A stretch of DNA of 34,244 bases from Deltaproteobacteria bacterium (GCA_020848745.1 JADLHM010000076.1:1-34244); one strand, 5' to 3'; shown: positions 1-8,577, counted from the first letter of the stretch. Program-made: numbers and translations. Notes: generated by a model from the letters alone, not told the origin.

Positions 1-76
1 CCCCGTTGGCCCCCCGGACGTCACCCTCGCGAAATTCCTCCGCCGGCGACTCTTCCGACCCCCAGCACCCGTCCGC

Positions 77-108
77 CTTCGCGACGCGGCGTAGCCGCCG
101 TCGCGCGA
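77..108. terminator. Imperfect GC-rich hairpin upstream of the first gene
   Basis: The two arms begin TTCGCGACG and end CGCGCGAA around a CGGC/GCCG core. They pair with a few bulged bases. There is no T-run. It could end transcription of a gene lying to the left of the window. Nothing else is recognisable in bases 1-138. Confidence 0.25.
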
Positions 109-174
109 ACCCGGCACTGTCGAGTAATCTAAGAACTCGTGGCGAATGTGGTCCTCCGAGCCGCAGCGGATCCC

Positions 175-813
175 ATGCACGTCGTCTCGGTGAACGTCGG
201 CCTGCCGCGGGAGGTGACGCACCGCGGGGAGACGGTGCAGACCGGAATCTGGAAGCATCCCGTCGCGGGCCGGGTCGCGATCGTCGGCGACAATCTGGTC
301 GGCGATCGCCAGGCGGACCTCCGCGTCCACGGCGGCCGCGACAAAGCGGTGTACGGCTATCCGTGTGAGCACTACGCGTGGTGGCGCGAGCGACTCCCGG
401 ACGCGGACCTCGCGTGGGGCGCCTTCGGCGAGAACCTCACCGTCGCGGGGCTGCTCGAGGACCATGTGCGCGTCGGCGAGCGCTTCCGGATCGGGACGGC
501 GGAGATCATGGTGACGCAGCCGCGGACGCCGTGCTTCAAGCTCGGCATCAAGTTCGGCCGGCCCGGGATCGTGAAGGAGTTCCTCCGCTCGGAGCGGAGC
601 GGCTTCTACTTCGCGATCGTCCGTCCCGGCGAGATCGCCGCCGGCGACCCGATCGAGCGCGCGCACGCCGAGCCCGAGAGCATGACGATCACCGAGCTCG
701 TGCGGCTCGGGATGGCCGACGCGATCGACGCGGCGACGCTCTGCCGCGCGATCGCACTGCCGGGCCTTGCCGCGGTGTGGCGCGAGGCGTTCGTGAAGCG
801 CCTCGCCGACTGA
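175..813 (+). CDS. MOSC domain protein (YiiM-like)
   Basis: A 212-aa MOSC-domain protein. MOSC domains are beta-barrels related to the C-terminal domain of molybdenum-cofactor sulfurases; the YiiM/MARC branch handles Moco-dependent reduction of N-hydroxylated compounds or sulfur transfer. Visible family motifs are VHGGRDKAVYGYP (about residues 51-63), FGENLTV (about 84-90) and TPCFKLG (about 118-124). The Cys of the last motif is the conserved MOSC cysteine. A C-terminal stretch starting SMTITELVRLG fits the 3-alpha domain that follows MOSC in YiiM. ATG 175 is chosen because family proteins start just before this VSVNVG strand; an in-frame GTG at 139 would add 12 residues. No Moco gene is adjacent, so the substrate is unknown. 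It converges on the epimerase gene. Confidence 0.85.
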   Translation: MHVVSVNVGLPREVTHRGETVQTGIWKHPVAGRVAIVGDNLVGDRQADLRVHGGRDKAVYGYPCEHYAWWRERLPDADLAWGAFGENLTVAGLLEDHVRVGERFRIGTAEIMVTQPRTPCFKLGIKFGRPGIVKEFLRSERSGFYFAIVRPGEIAAGDPIERAHAEPESMTITELVRLGMADAIDAATLCRAIALPGLAAVWREAFVKRLAD

Positions 814-847
814 GGCGCGACGGCGCGCGCGCCGCGCCGCCCGCCTC
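812..847. terminator. Candidate shared hairpin between convergent genes
   Basis: GAGGCG at 812-817 can pair with CGCCTC at 842-847, and a self-complementary GC-only core lies between them. It sits exactly in the gap between two convergent genes. There is no T-run, so a terminator role is a guess from position. Confidence 0.25.
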
Positions 848-861
848 GATCCGATACCGGC

Positions 862-1845
862 TCAGGACGCCGCCGCCGGCAGCATCCCGGTCGCGCGCGC
901 CCACTCTTCGATCCGCCGCATGCCTTCGGCGAGGTCGATCGCCGGTTGGTATCCGAGGCGCGCGCGCGCCTTCGCGATCGAGTAGCCGCCGCGCCGCGCG
1001 ATGTAGCGGACGGCGGCCGGCGTGATGTCGCCGTCGCCGAGGAGCCGGCCGAGGGTCGCGGCGAGCGTCAGCACGAGCGGTGTGGGCGCCGCCGGCACGC
1101 TCGCCTTCCCGAGCATGCGCGCGTAGTGGCCGAAGAAGACGCTCGTCGTGACGGTCTCGCCGCCGGTCACCGTGAAGACCTGTCCCGCGGCCTCCGGCGC
1201 CGCGGCGGCGCGTACGATGCCGTCGACCAGGTCGTCGACGAAGACCGGCGAGACCTGGCCCTCGCCCATCGCGGGCAGGACGAAGCGTCCGGCGGCGATC
1301 GCGCGGAGCGGGCTCACCGTCCAGAAGTGCGATCCCGGGCCGTAGACGTCGCCGGGCCGCACGATCGTGCACGCGACCTCGCCGCCGGCGTGGGCCTGCA
1401 GGACCGCCTGCTCGCTCGCGACCTTCGTGTCGACGTAGGGGACGCCGTTCGGGCGCAGGGGGTAGTGCTCGTCGACACCGTCCGGATAGTCGAACCCGAA
1501 GGCGACGATCGACGAGAGGTGGACGAGGCGGCGGACGCCGGCCGCGGCGGCGGCGGCGAGCACGTGGCGGGTCGCGAGGCAATTGGCGCGCCAGAACGCG
1601 GCCTCGTCGCCGCCCATGCCGACGAGCGCCGCGGTGTGGATCACGAGATCCGCACCCTCGAGCGCGCGCCGCCACTCGCCGGGCGTCGTGAGATCGCCGC
1701 CGACGACCGCGAGCGCCGGGTCGTCGCGGAGGTCGACGCCCGTCACGCGCGCGCCCGCCGCGCGGTAGCGTTCGCCGAGGCGCCGTCCGATGAAGCCGAG
1801 GGCGCCGGTGATGCAGACGTGACGGGGAGTGCTCGGGTCGGTCAT
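862..1845 (-). CDS. NAD(P)-dependent epimerase/dehydratase (extended SDR)
   Basis: A 327-aa extended short-chain dehydrogenase. The N-terminal Rossmann glycine motif GALGFIG is at residues 14-20. D38 in VTGVDLRDD fits an NAD-preferring site. The LSS serines (about 111-112) and the YVDTK motif (Y137, K141) supply the usual Ser-Tyr-Lys catalytic set. The pattern VRPGDVYGPGS and the overall length match the 3-beta-HSD/NAD-dependent epimerase group, acting on a nucleotide sugar, sterol-like or terpenoid substrate that cannot be assigned from sequence. It is divergent from the cupin gene, with about 180 bp between starts. Confidence 0.85.
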   Translation of the reverse strand: MTDPSTPRHVCITGALGFIGRRLGERYRAAGARVTGVDLRDDPALAVVGGDLTTPGEWRRALEGADLVIHTAALVGMGGDEAAFWRANCLATRHVLAAAAAAGVRRLVHLSSIVAFGFDYPDGVDEHYPLRPNGVPYVDTKVASEQAVLQAHAGGEVACTIVRPGDVYGPGSHFWTVSPLRAIAAGRFVLPAMGEGQVSPVFVDDLVDGIVRAAAAPEAAGQVFTVTGGETVTTSVFFGHYARMLGKASVPAAPTPLVLTLAATLGRLLGDGDITPAAVRYIARRGGYSIAKARARLGYQPAIDLAEGMRRIEEWARATGMLPAAAS

Positions 1846-2024
1846 CGCATCGCCTCCATGCGGGTCGCTGGTTAGCAGAAGCGGCGTGTCCCTGTCATAG
1901 CCCTCGCGGCAGGTCCTCGAGCCGCCGGCGGGCCGAGCCGGGGCGGAGTGGCCGGCCGTCGAGCGTCCGGTTGGCAGCCCGGAGGGGGTGAGTTATGCAC
2001 TCCCGTCCTTCGACGGAGGTCCGC

Positions 2025-2582
2025 ATGACGAACCCGGGGTGGCGATCGATCGTGGTGGCGGCGGTGGCGGCGGGAAGTGCCTTCGGCTGCGCGGCGGGGA
2101 TGAAGAGGATCGAATCGAGCCCGGAGGGCGTGAAGGCGAGCGGAGCGGTCGTCGCGGCGGCGGCGGCGGACGCCATCCCGCCGCACGTCGTGGTGACGCC
2201 GAGAGCGATCAAGTGGGTCCCCTTCGTTCCTGGCGGTCCGCACGCGAAGGCCGCCGTGCTCGCGGGCGATCCCGAGAAGCCGGGGCCGTTCGTGCTCCGC
2301 ATCAAGAGCCCGGCGGGCGCCAAGGCGGCGCCGCACTGGCACCCGGGCGACGCGCACGTCACGGTGATCTCGGGGACGTTCGCGGTCGGGATGGGCGACG
2401 TCTTCGACGCGAGGAAGCTGACCGTGCTGCCGGCCGGCTCCTACGTGCTCCTGCCGCGCGAGATGCACCACTTCGCGCAGAGCAAGACGCCGACCATCGT
2501 GCAGGTGCACGGCATGGGACCCTTCCAGGTGAACTTCGTGAACCCGGCCGACGATCCGCGGAAGAAGACGGCGGCGCGCTGA
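2025..2582 (+). CDS. Exported cupin-domain protein, possible lipoprotein
   Basis: A 185-aa protein with an N-terminal hydrophobic segment ending SAFGC. This resembles a lipobox, although the -2 Phe is unusual, so lipidation is uncertain. The C-terminal half is a single cupin barrel: HWHPGDAHVTVISG carries metal-binding His104 and His106, with a His at 111 where the cupin motif usually has Glu. The second motif is LPAGSYVLLPREMHHF. Homologues are secreted cupins with no fixed reaction. ATG 2025 is preferred over ATG 1995 because it directly precedes a short charged n-region and the hydrophobic core. The next gene begins 19 bp downstream, so the two may be co-transcribed. Confidence 0.75.
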   Translation: MTNPGWRSIVVAAVAAGSAFGCAAGMKRIESSPEGVKASGAVVAAAAADAIPPHVVVTPRAIKWVPFVPGGPHAKAAVLAGDPEKPGPFVLRIKSPAGAKAAPHWHPGDAHVTVISGTFAVGMGDVFDARKLTVLPAGSYVLLPREMHHFAQSKTPTIVQVHGMGPFQVNFVNPADDPRKKTAAR

Positions 2583-2601
2583 CGCGGCGGCCGGAAATCG
2601 C

Positions 2602-3183
2602 ATGTCCATCGCCGTCGCCGTCCGCAAGGGACGCACGATCGCCGTCGCCGCCGACTCGCAGGAGAACTTCGGCGACCGCAAGGTCGTGGGGACCAACCAC
2701 CGCGCCACCAAGATCATGACGCTCGGCGGCTCCGAGCTCGCCATGACGGGCTGGGGCGTCTACGACAACGTCTTCCACGACTACCTGGCGTCGCGCCGAC
2801 CGCCGCGCTTCGCGAGCGAGCGGGAGATCTTCACCTTCTTCGTGCGGCTCTGGAAGGATCTCCGCCGCCGCTACTCGTTCGTCGAGGACCAGGTCGCCGA
2901 GGACGATCGCTCCCCGTTCGCCGACCTCGACTCCTCGTTCCTGATCGCCAACAAGCACGGCATCTTCCACGTCTCGGGCGACATGAGCGTGATGGCCTTC
3001 CGGGAGTACTACGCGATCGGCTCGGGCGCGTCGTACGCGCTCGGCGTGCTCCATGCGCTCTACGCGAGCGAGCGCGACGCCCGGGCACTGGCGCGTCGCG
3101 CCTGCGAGGCGGCGATTGCGTTCGACGTCTACTGCGGCGGCGAGATCGACGTGCGGAGCGTTCCCTCGGTCGGCCGCCGATGA
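2602..3183 (+). CDS. HslV/proteasome-beta-like Ntn hydrolase with Ser nucleophile
   Basis: A 193-aa protein aligning over its full length with HslV/ClpQ and proteasome beta subunits. After Met removal the N-terminus is SIAVAVRKG, matching the TTIVSVRRNG start of HslV with Ser replacing the catalytic Thr. Asp17 (mature numbering, AVAADSQ) is conserved. The catalytic Lys is probably K36 in ATKIMTL, after a 3-residue insertion relative to HslV K33. YAIGSGASYALG matches the AIGSGGPYA signature. The fold therefore predicts a self-compartmentalised peptidase. No HslU-type ATPase lies nearby, so it may act without an unfoldase or on a special substrate. Ser nucleophiles are known in Bacillus ClpQ/CodW. 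Confidence 0.75.
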   Translation: MSIAVAVRKGRTIAVAADSQENFGDRKVVGTNHRATKIMTLGGSELAMTGWGVYDNVFHDYLASRRPPRFASEREIFTFFVRLWKDLRRRYSFVEDQVAEDDRSPFADLDSSFLIANKHGIFHVSGDMSVMAFREYYAIGSGASYALGVLHALYASERDARALARRACEAAIAFDVYCGGEIDVRSVPSVGRR

Positions 3184-3271
3184 GCATCGTGTGACGGCAT
3201 GCGCTACGGCGCAGCCGCCAGGGCGACCGCGGTGTCGAGACGGCCGCGCCGTTCGTGCTAACCCCGTCGTC

Positions 3272-4603
3272 ATGACGCGACTCGCGGGATGGGGTGGGGT
3301 GCCTGCTGTCGACGCCCGCGAACGCGTCGGCGAGTCGCTCGCCGAGGTGTGCCGTCCGGCGAGTCTGACGCGCGGGCTCGGCCGCTCGTACGGCGACGCG
3401 TCCTTGCCGCCGCACGCCGGTGCGATCGTCGCGTCGACGCGCCTCGGCGATCGCGTGCTCGCCTTCGACCGTGCGGCGGGCGTGCTGCGCGCCGAAGCGG
3501 GGTTCCGGCTGTCGCAGCTCGAGGAGCTGACGCGACCGGCCGGTTGGGTGAGTCCCGTCGTGCCCGGTACGCGTCACGTGACCCTCGGCGGAATGGTGGC
3601 GTCGGACATCCACGGCAAGAACCACCACGTCGCGGGGTGTTTCGGCGCGCACGTGCGTGGTCTTCGGCTCCAGGTCGCCGACGGTCGGGAGCTCGAGACC
3701 GGACCCGACCGCGAGCCCGAGCTGTTCGCGGCGACGCTCGGCGGGATGGGGCTCACGGGGCACATCCTCGAGGTCGAGGTCGCGCTCCTCGCGATCGCGC
3801 GTCCGTGGCTCGTGATCGAGGTGGAGCCGGCGCCGGATCTCGCGGCGCTCGTCGCGAGGTTGCGTGCCGCGAGCCGTGCGTGGCCGTACACGGTGGCGTG
3901 GGCCGACGCGCTGTCGCGGGGCGCGCGCCTCGGGCGCGGCATCGTCATCAAGGGGCGATGGGCGGAGCCCGGCGAGGCCCCCGCGACGTCGCCGATCCAC
4001 TCGCGCGTCGACTCGCGGCTCGCCGTGCCCTTCAACCTGCCGAGCTGGGTGCTCGCGCCGGCGAGTGTCCGCATCTTCGACGAGCTCTTCTATCGCGCGC
4101 ACTGCTGGAGCGCCGGCCGGCGCGTCGTGCATCCCGACAGGTTCTTCCATGCGCTCGACAGCATCCGGGACTGGAACCGCCTGTACGGAGCCCGCGGCTT
4201 CGTCCAGCACCAGAGCGTGTTGCCGGTCGAAGCGGGCGACGCGCACATCGTCCGCTACTTCGAGACGATCACGCGCCACGCCGGTGCGTCCTTCCTCACG
4301 GTCGTGAAGGACTGCGGAGCGGAGGGACGCGGCCTGCTGTCGTTCCCGCGTCCGGGGGTCTCGGTCGCGCTCGATCTCCCGATGCGGGGCGCCGCGACGC
4401 AGGCCCTCGTCGACGCGCTGAACCGGCACGTGATCGAGACGGGCGGCCGGATCTATCTCGCCAAGGACGCGCTCACGCGGCGCGAGGACTTCGTCGCCAT
4501 GGAGCCGCGCCTCGCGGCTTTCGACGCGGTTCGCCGTGCGTGGGATCCGGAGCGGCGTCTGCGCTCGGCGCTCTCGGTGCGCCTGCTCGGAGATCCCGGG
4601 TGA
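3272..4603 (+). CDS. dprE1: Decaprenylphosphoryl-beta-D-ribose oxidase-like FAD protein (DprE1)
   Basis: A 443-aa VAO/PCMH-type flavoprotein. In mycobacteria DprE1 oxidises decaprenylphosphoryl ribose at C2, the first half of epimerisation to the arabinose donor DPA. The FAD domain shows LGRSYGDA and the DIHGKNHH box (about residues 111-118) shared with mycobacterial DprE1. The C-terminus shows LSFPRPG and YLAKDA, whose Lys corresponds to catalytic K418. The position of Mycobacterium tuberculosis Cys387, target of benzothiazinones, is Ala366 here. ATG 3272 is chosen because the family starts about 40 residues before the LGRSYGD motif. Its stop overlaps the start of dprE2 by the tetranucleotide GTGA. 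The true polyprenyl-pentose substrate in this organism is inferred. Confidence 0.85.
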   Translation: MTRLAGWGGVPAVDARERVGESLAEVCRPASLTRGLGRSYGDASLPPHAGAIVASTRLGDRVLAFDRAAGVLRAEAGFRLSQLEELTRPAGWVSPVVPGTRHVTLGGMVASDIHGKNHHVAGCFGAHVRGLRLQVADGRELETGPDREPELFAATLGGMGLTGHILEVEVALLAIARPWLVIEVEPAPDLAALVARLRAASRAWPYTVAWADALSRGARLGRGIVIKGRWAEPGEAPATSPIHSRVDSRLAVPFNLPSWVLAPASVRIFDELFYRAHCWSAGRRVVHPDRFFHALDSIRDWNRLYGARGFVQHQSVLPVEAGDAHIVRYFETITRHAGASFLTVVKDCGAEGRGLLSFPRPGVSVALDLPMRGAATQALVDALNRHVIETGGRIYLAKDALTRREDFVAMEPRLAAFDAVRRAWDPERRLRSALSVRLLGDPG

Positions 4604-5334
4604 AGATCGCGTTCCTCGGGGCGACCCGCGGCATGGGGCGGAGCCTCGCGCGCCTCTGCGCCAAGCGGGGCGACGCGGTGGCCCTCCTCGGGCGCGATCC
4701 GGACGCGCTCGCGCGCTCGGCGCGCGATCTCGAGGTGCTCGGCGCCGGCGCGGTCGCGCCGGTGCCCTGCGATCTCGCCGCGCCCACGGGCTTCGGTCCC
4801 GCGCTCGACGCGGCGGCGGACGCGCTCGGCGGGCTCGATGCGGTCGTGCTGAGCGCGGCCGACTTCGCGCGGCCCGCCGAGCTCGACGCGGATCCGGCGC
4901 GGGCCGTCCGCCTCGCCACCCTGAATTTCACGCACAGCATCGCGTTCCTCGAGGCGGCGCGGGTCCGCCTTCTCGCGCGCGGCGGCGGCACGCTCTGCGT
5001 CTTCTCGTCGGTCGCCGGCGACCGGGCGCGGAAGGCGACTGGAATCTACGGCTCGACCAAGGCCGGGTTGTCGCACTACGCCGAGGCGGTGGACCTCCGC
5101 GACCGGCCGCGCGGGCTCCGCGTCGTGCTCGTGAAGCCGGGCTTCGTGCGCACCGGCATGACGGCCGACCTGCCGGTGCCGCCGTTCGCGGGGGAGCCGG
5201 AGGCGGTCGCGCGCCGGGTGTTGACGGCGATCGACCGGGGCTGGCCCGTCGTCTACGCTCCGCCGATCTGGCGCGTCGTGATGCTGGTGATCCGCGCCCT
5301 GCCGCGCTTCGTGATGCGGCGGGTGGAGTTCTGA
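4600..5334 (+). CDS. dprE2: Decaprenylphosphoryl-2-keto-pentose reductase-like SDR (DprE2)
   Basis: A 244-aa classical short-chain dehydrogenase that should reduce the 2-keto intermediate made by DprE1 to the polyprenyl-phosphate arabinose form. It has the glycine motif GATRGMG near the N-terminus, catalytic FSSVAGDRARK, and YGSTKAG (the YxxxK pair). Its C-terminal tail, VYAPPIWRVVMLVIRALPR, is the membrane-associated end typical of mycobacterial DprE2. The GTG start at 4600 overlaps the dprE1 stop (GTGA), implying translational coupling. Pairing with DprE1 makes the assignment firmer than sequence alone. No UbiA-type DPPR synthase or phosphatase is in the window. Confidence 0.85.
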   Translation: MKIAFLGATRGMGRSLARLCAKRGDAVALLGRDPDALARSARDLEVLGAGAVAPVPCDLAAPTGFGPALDAAADALGGLDAVVLSAADFARPAELDADPARAVRLATLNFTHSIAFLEAARVRLLARGGGTLCVFSSVAGDRARKATGIYGSTKAGLSHYAEAVDLRDRPRGLRVVLVKPGFVRTGMTADLPVPPFAGEPEAVARRVLTAIDRGWPVVYAPPIWRVVMLVIRALPRFVMRRVEF

Positions 5335-5390
5335 CCGCCGGCGCGGGTCGCGGGGCGGCGCGCGGGCTGGTGCTGGCAGGTCGGAGGAGA

Positions 5391-6683
5391 ATGCGCCACT
5401 CTGGCGGCGTGGATGGCAGGCCCGAGCGGGAGTCGCGGAGCGCGAGCCGGCTCGCGGCGACGACCATCCTTCTGGCCGTGGGATTCATCGCGGCGGTCGT
5501 TTCGCGGCGGCCCAGCACGCTTTCGAACGCGCAGTTCTGGGCGGAGGACGGCGCGCTCTTCTACGTCCAGGCGCGCGAGCTCGGGTTCCCCGCGGCGCTC
5601 GGCGTTCCCTACGCCGGCTATCTGCTCACCATGCCGCGGCTCGTCGCCAGCGTGTCGCCGTTCCTGCCGCTCGCGAAGGTGCCGCTGATGTTCAATCTGG
5701 TGGCGCTGCTCATGCACGCGCTGCCGGCGATCTACCTCGCGAGCGCGCGCATGCGATCGCTCGGGCCGCTGTCCGTGCGCGTCCTCCTCGGCGTGCTCTA
5801 CGTGGGCGTCCCGAACGTCGCCACGGTGCACGGCAACCTCTGCAACGCGCAGTGGCACCTCGCGATCCTCTGCTTCCTGATCGTCGTCGCGGCGCCGCCG
5901 GCGTCCCTGTGGGCAGCCGCGTTCGACGTGACCGCTTTGGCGCTCGGCGCGCTGACGGGGCCCTTCGCGCTCTTCCTCCTGCCGATCGCGGTCGCCGTCG
6001 CGTGGGTGCGCCGCGATCGCTGGACGATGGCGCGCGCCGGGATCCTGATCGTCGGTGCGGCGGTGCTGCCGCTCACGCTCGCGACGAGCGCGCGGCCGAA
6101 GTCGATCGCGGGCCTCGGCGCGAGCGTGGCCGCGTTCTGTCAGCTCTTCGCCTTCCAGGTGGTCGGCCCCACGTTCCGCGGCATCAACACCGGCGTGCAC
6201 TACCTGCACCCGCCCTGGAAGATGCCGCTCGTGAGCTGCACCGTGACGGGAATCGCGTTCGCGATGCTGGCCTACGTGTTCCGGCGGGGCGGCCTCGAGG
6301 TGCGGTGCTTCCTCGTGTTCGCCGCGCTCATGTTGGCGGCGGCGCTCGCCAATCCGGCGGCGAGCGCGGTGGAGCCGCAGTGGGTGGTGTTGCAGCGGCC
6401 GGGGTCGCCGCCGCGCTACTGGTTCGTCCCGGAGCTCGCGATCGCCGCCGCGGTCGTGAGCTTGGCCTGCACGGCGTCGACCGTTCCGCTGCGGCTCTGC
6501 GCCGCCGCGCTCGTCGGCGTCATGCTCGTGGCCGACCTGACGTACTGGCGGTTGCCGGGCCTCCCCGATCGCGGCTTCGCCCGGTACGTCGCCGCGTTCG
6601 AGGCGCTCCCCGTCGGCGCGCAGATGGGGATCGCGATTCCACCGAACTGGACGTTCAAGATCACGAAGACCGCACGCGACTAG
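5391..6683 (+). CDS. Polytopic membrane protein, GT-C glycosyltransferase-like
   Basis: A 430-aa integral membrane protein with roughly ten hydrophobic segments. TM1 is at about residues 22-40, and a short loop AQFWAEDGALFYVQ carries adjacent Glu52 and Asp53. An acidic pair in the first extracytoplasmic loop is the hallmark of GT-C enzymes that use polyprenyl-phosphate sugars. A strong ribosome site (GGAGGAGA) lies directly before ATG 5391, fixing the start. It follows dprE2 by 56 bp, so it is a reasonable candidate transferase for the DprE1/DprE2 product. The family was not recognised by name; the glycosyltransferase role is inferred from topology and neighbourhood. It could instead be an oligosaccharide-related integral protein without catalysis. 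Confidence 0.65.
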   Translation: MRHSGGVDGRPERESRSASRLAATTILLAVGFIAAVVSRRPSTLSNAQFWAEDGALFYVQARELGFPAALGVPYAGYLLTMPRLVASVSPFLPLAKVPLMFNLVALLMHALPAIYLASARMRSLGPLSVRVLLGVLYVGVPNVATVHGNLCNAQWHLAILCFLIVVAAPPASLWAAAFDVTALALGALTGPFALFLLPIAVAVAWVRRDRWTMARAGILIVGAAVLPLTLATSARPKSIAGLGASVAAFCQLFAFQVVGPTFRGINTGVHYLHPPWKMPLVSCTVTGIAFAMLAYVFRRGGLEVRCFLVFAALMLAAALANPAASAVEPQWVVLQRPGSPPRYWFVPELAIAAAVVSLACTASTVPLRLCAAALVGVMLVADLTYWRLPGLPDRGFARYVAAFEALPVGAQMGIAIPPNWTFKITKTARD

Positions 6684-6707
6684 GAGCGGACTCCCGCCCG
6701 GCATGTC

Positions 6708-8402
6708 ATGAGCGACGATCGCGTGCATGCGGGCGAGCTGCGAGATCCCACCGCGTCGCTTCGTCCGCCGGTCGGGAAGCTGCCGGCGCGCGTCGCCGCG
6801 GTCGCGTGCATCGGCGGACTCGGCGCCGCGACGTGGCTCCACGCCGCCGGGCCTCCCGGGCCGGGCGGCGTGCCGTCGTCGATGGCCTTCCTCGCGAGCC
6901 TCGCGCTCTGCGTGCTCGCGACGACGGTCACCGTGTCGCTTCGATGGGCCCGCTGGCACTTCCTCGTCCGGCACTACACCGTGCAGCTCGCCACCCGCGA
7001 CAGCGTCGCCGTGTACCTCGCGACGCTGCCGGCGCTGGTGACGCCGCTCTGCGTCGGCGAGCTCCTGCGCGTTCCGCTGATCCGCAAGCGGTTCCGAACG
7101 CCGGCCGCGTATCTTGCGCGGATCTGGCTGGCCGAGCGGGCGCTCGACGTCGGCGTGCTTCTCGGCGCGCTCCTCGCGGTCGCATCGCCCCCCGGCGGCG
7201 GCGTCTTCGGGCTGGTGTTCACGGCCGTGGTGCTCGCGTTCGCGCGCCGCGAGCACGGGCGGCGCGGCGCGAGCGCGGCGCCGTGGGTTGCGGCATTCGC
7301 GCTCGCGATCACGGCCGCCGCATGGAGCCTTCCGATCGTCGCGTTCGCGCTGACGCTCCGCATGATGGAGGCGCCGATCGAATGCGGCGCGGCCGTCCGC
7401 GCGTTCGTCCACGGGACCCTGCTCGGCGGCGCCGGCGGATTTCCGCTCGACGGGCTCCTCGCCGGCGCGGCCATGCCCGCAGCGCTCGCGCGCGCCGGCG
7501 TTCCCGCGGATGCCGGCATGCCGGCCCTCGCCGTGTACCGCGCCGGGACGGCCTGGTTCGTCGTGCTCCTCGGCCTTGCGTCGATCGTCGCCTTCCGGCG
7601 TCGCCTGATCCGCCTCGCGCGCGGCGAGGCCGGCGCCCATTTCGACGAGATCGCCGCCGAGTACGAGGAAGAGATCCCCGTCCACGTGCGAGCCCGTCTC
7701 CTTGGCAAGAAGGTCGACGTCATGGACGACACGCTCGCGTCCCGTGGCGTTGCACGCGGGGCGCACGGGCTCGACCTCGGGTGCGGGCAGGGATGGTACC
7801 TCACCGAGATGTGCGCCCGCGGCTACACGGTCGACGGCACCGACTACTCGACCGGCCAGCTCGCGAAGGTGCGCTCCCAGGTGGACGAGGAGACGCGGCG
7901 CCGGATCCTCCTCGTCCGCGCCGACGCCCAGGCGCTGCCGTTCGCAGATGCGAGCTACGCGTTCGTCTACGGCATCAACGCGATCCACCACCTGCTCTCG
8001 GAGGACGCCCAGCGGCGCGCGCTGCGAGAGATCGTGCGTGTGCTGCGGCCGGGCGGCGTGTTCCTCCTGCACGAGATCAACACGATCAATCCCCTGTTCC
8101 GCGGGTACATGGGCTACCTCTTCCCGCTGCTCAAGAAGATCGACGAGGGCCACGAGCGGTGGGTCGTTCCCGACGCGCTTCCCGCCGTCGCGGGAGCGCG
8201 CTGGACGAGCGAGGTCCGCTACTTCACGTTCCTTCCGGACTTCGTGCCCGCGCCGCTGCTGCGGGTGCTCGCGACCCTCGAGGGGACACTCGAGCGCTCG
8301 CGCTTCCGGAGATTCAGCGCGCACTACCAGGCCTGTCTCGTGAAAGACGGAGCCGCGGGCGCGACGCCACCGCCGCCGGAGCGGCGCGGATCGGAGACGT
8401 AG
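6708..8402 (+). CDS. LPG-synthase/flippase-type membrane domain fused to SAM methyltransferase
   Basis: A 564-aa two-domain protein. Residues about 25-300 form a multi-TM region of the lysylphosphatidylglycerol-synthase-TM/UPF0104 type, seen in LPTALVTPLCVGELLRVPL-like features, an amphipathic RFRTPAAYLARIWLAER segment and GGAGGFPLDGLLAG. Such domains occur in MprF and in proposed lipid-linked sugar flippases. Residues about 310-550 are a class I methyltransferase, with motif I LDLGCGQGWYL (about 355-365), an acidic GTDYSTGQL, ALPFADASYAFVYG and a VLRPGGVFLLHE post-motif. The gene is 24 bp after the GT-C-like gene. A plausible role is movement plus methylation of a glycolipid or polyprenyl intermediate, but neither substrate is known. 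Confidence 0.75.
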   Translation: MSDDRVHAGELRDPTASLRPPVGKLPARVAAVACIGGLGAATWLHAAGPPGPGGVPSSMAFLASLALCVLATTVTVSLRWARWHFLVRHYTVQLATRDSVAVYLATLPALVTPLCVGELLRVPLIRKRFRTPAAYLARIWLAERALDVGVLLGALLAVASPPGGGVFGLVFTAVVLAFARREHGRRGASAAPWVAAFALAITAAAWSLPIVAFALTLRMMEAPIECGAAVRAFVHGTLLGGAGGFPLDGLLAGAAMPAALARAGVPADAGMPALAVYRAGTAWFVVLLGLASIVAFRRRLIRLARGEAGAHFDEIAAEYEEEIPVHVRARLLGKKVDVMDDTLASRGVARGAHGLDLGCGQGWYLTEMCARGYTVDGTDYSTGQLAKVRSQVDEETRRRILLVRADAQALPFADASYAFVYGINAIHHLLSEDAQRRALREIVRVLRPGGVFLLHEINTINPLFRGYMGYLFPLLKKIDEGHERWVVPDALPAVAGARWTSEVRYFTFLPDFVPAPLLRVLATLEGTLERSRFRRFSAHYQACLVKDGAAGATPPPPERRGSET

Positions 8403-8452
8403 GCCCGCTGCGCTCTCCGCGAGCGCTCGCGGAAGTTGCACGGAATTTTCCG

Positions 8453-8481
8453 TTGACAGTCGCGCGGCGCGCGCACTAGGC
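8453..8481 (+). promoter_or_regulatory. Candidate sigma-70-type promoter
   Basis: A perfect -35 box TTGACA (8453-8458) is followed after 17 bp by CTAGGC, a poor -10 match, about 100 bp upstream of the gene starting at 8578. Bases 8403-8577 hold nothing else recognisable. The -35 and spacing are seen; function is inferred. Confidence 0.3.
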
Positions 8482-8577
8482 CTGTACGGGCGTGGCAGCG
8501 CGTACCCCGGCGGGCTGCATGCCGTGTCGTGCCGTGTCTCTTCCGCCCGGGGCTCGAGCCATGAAAGGGAGCATCGG

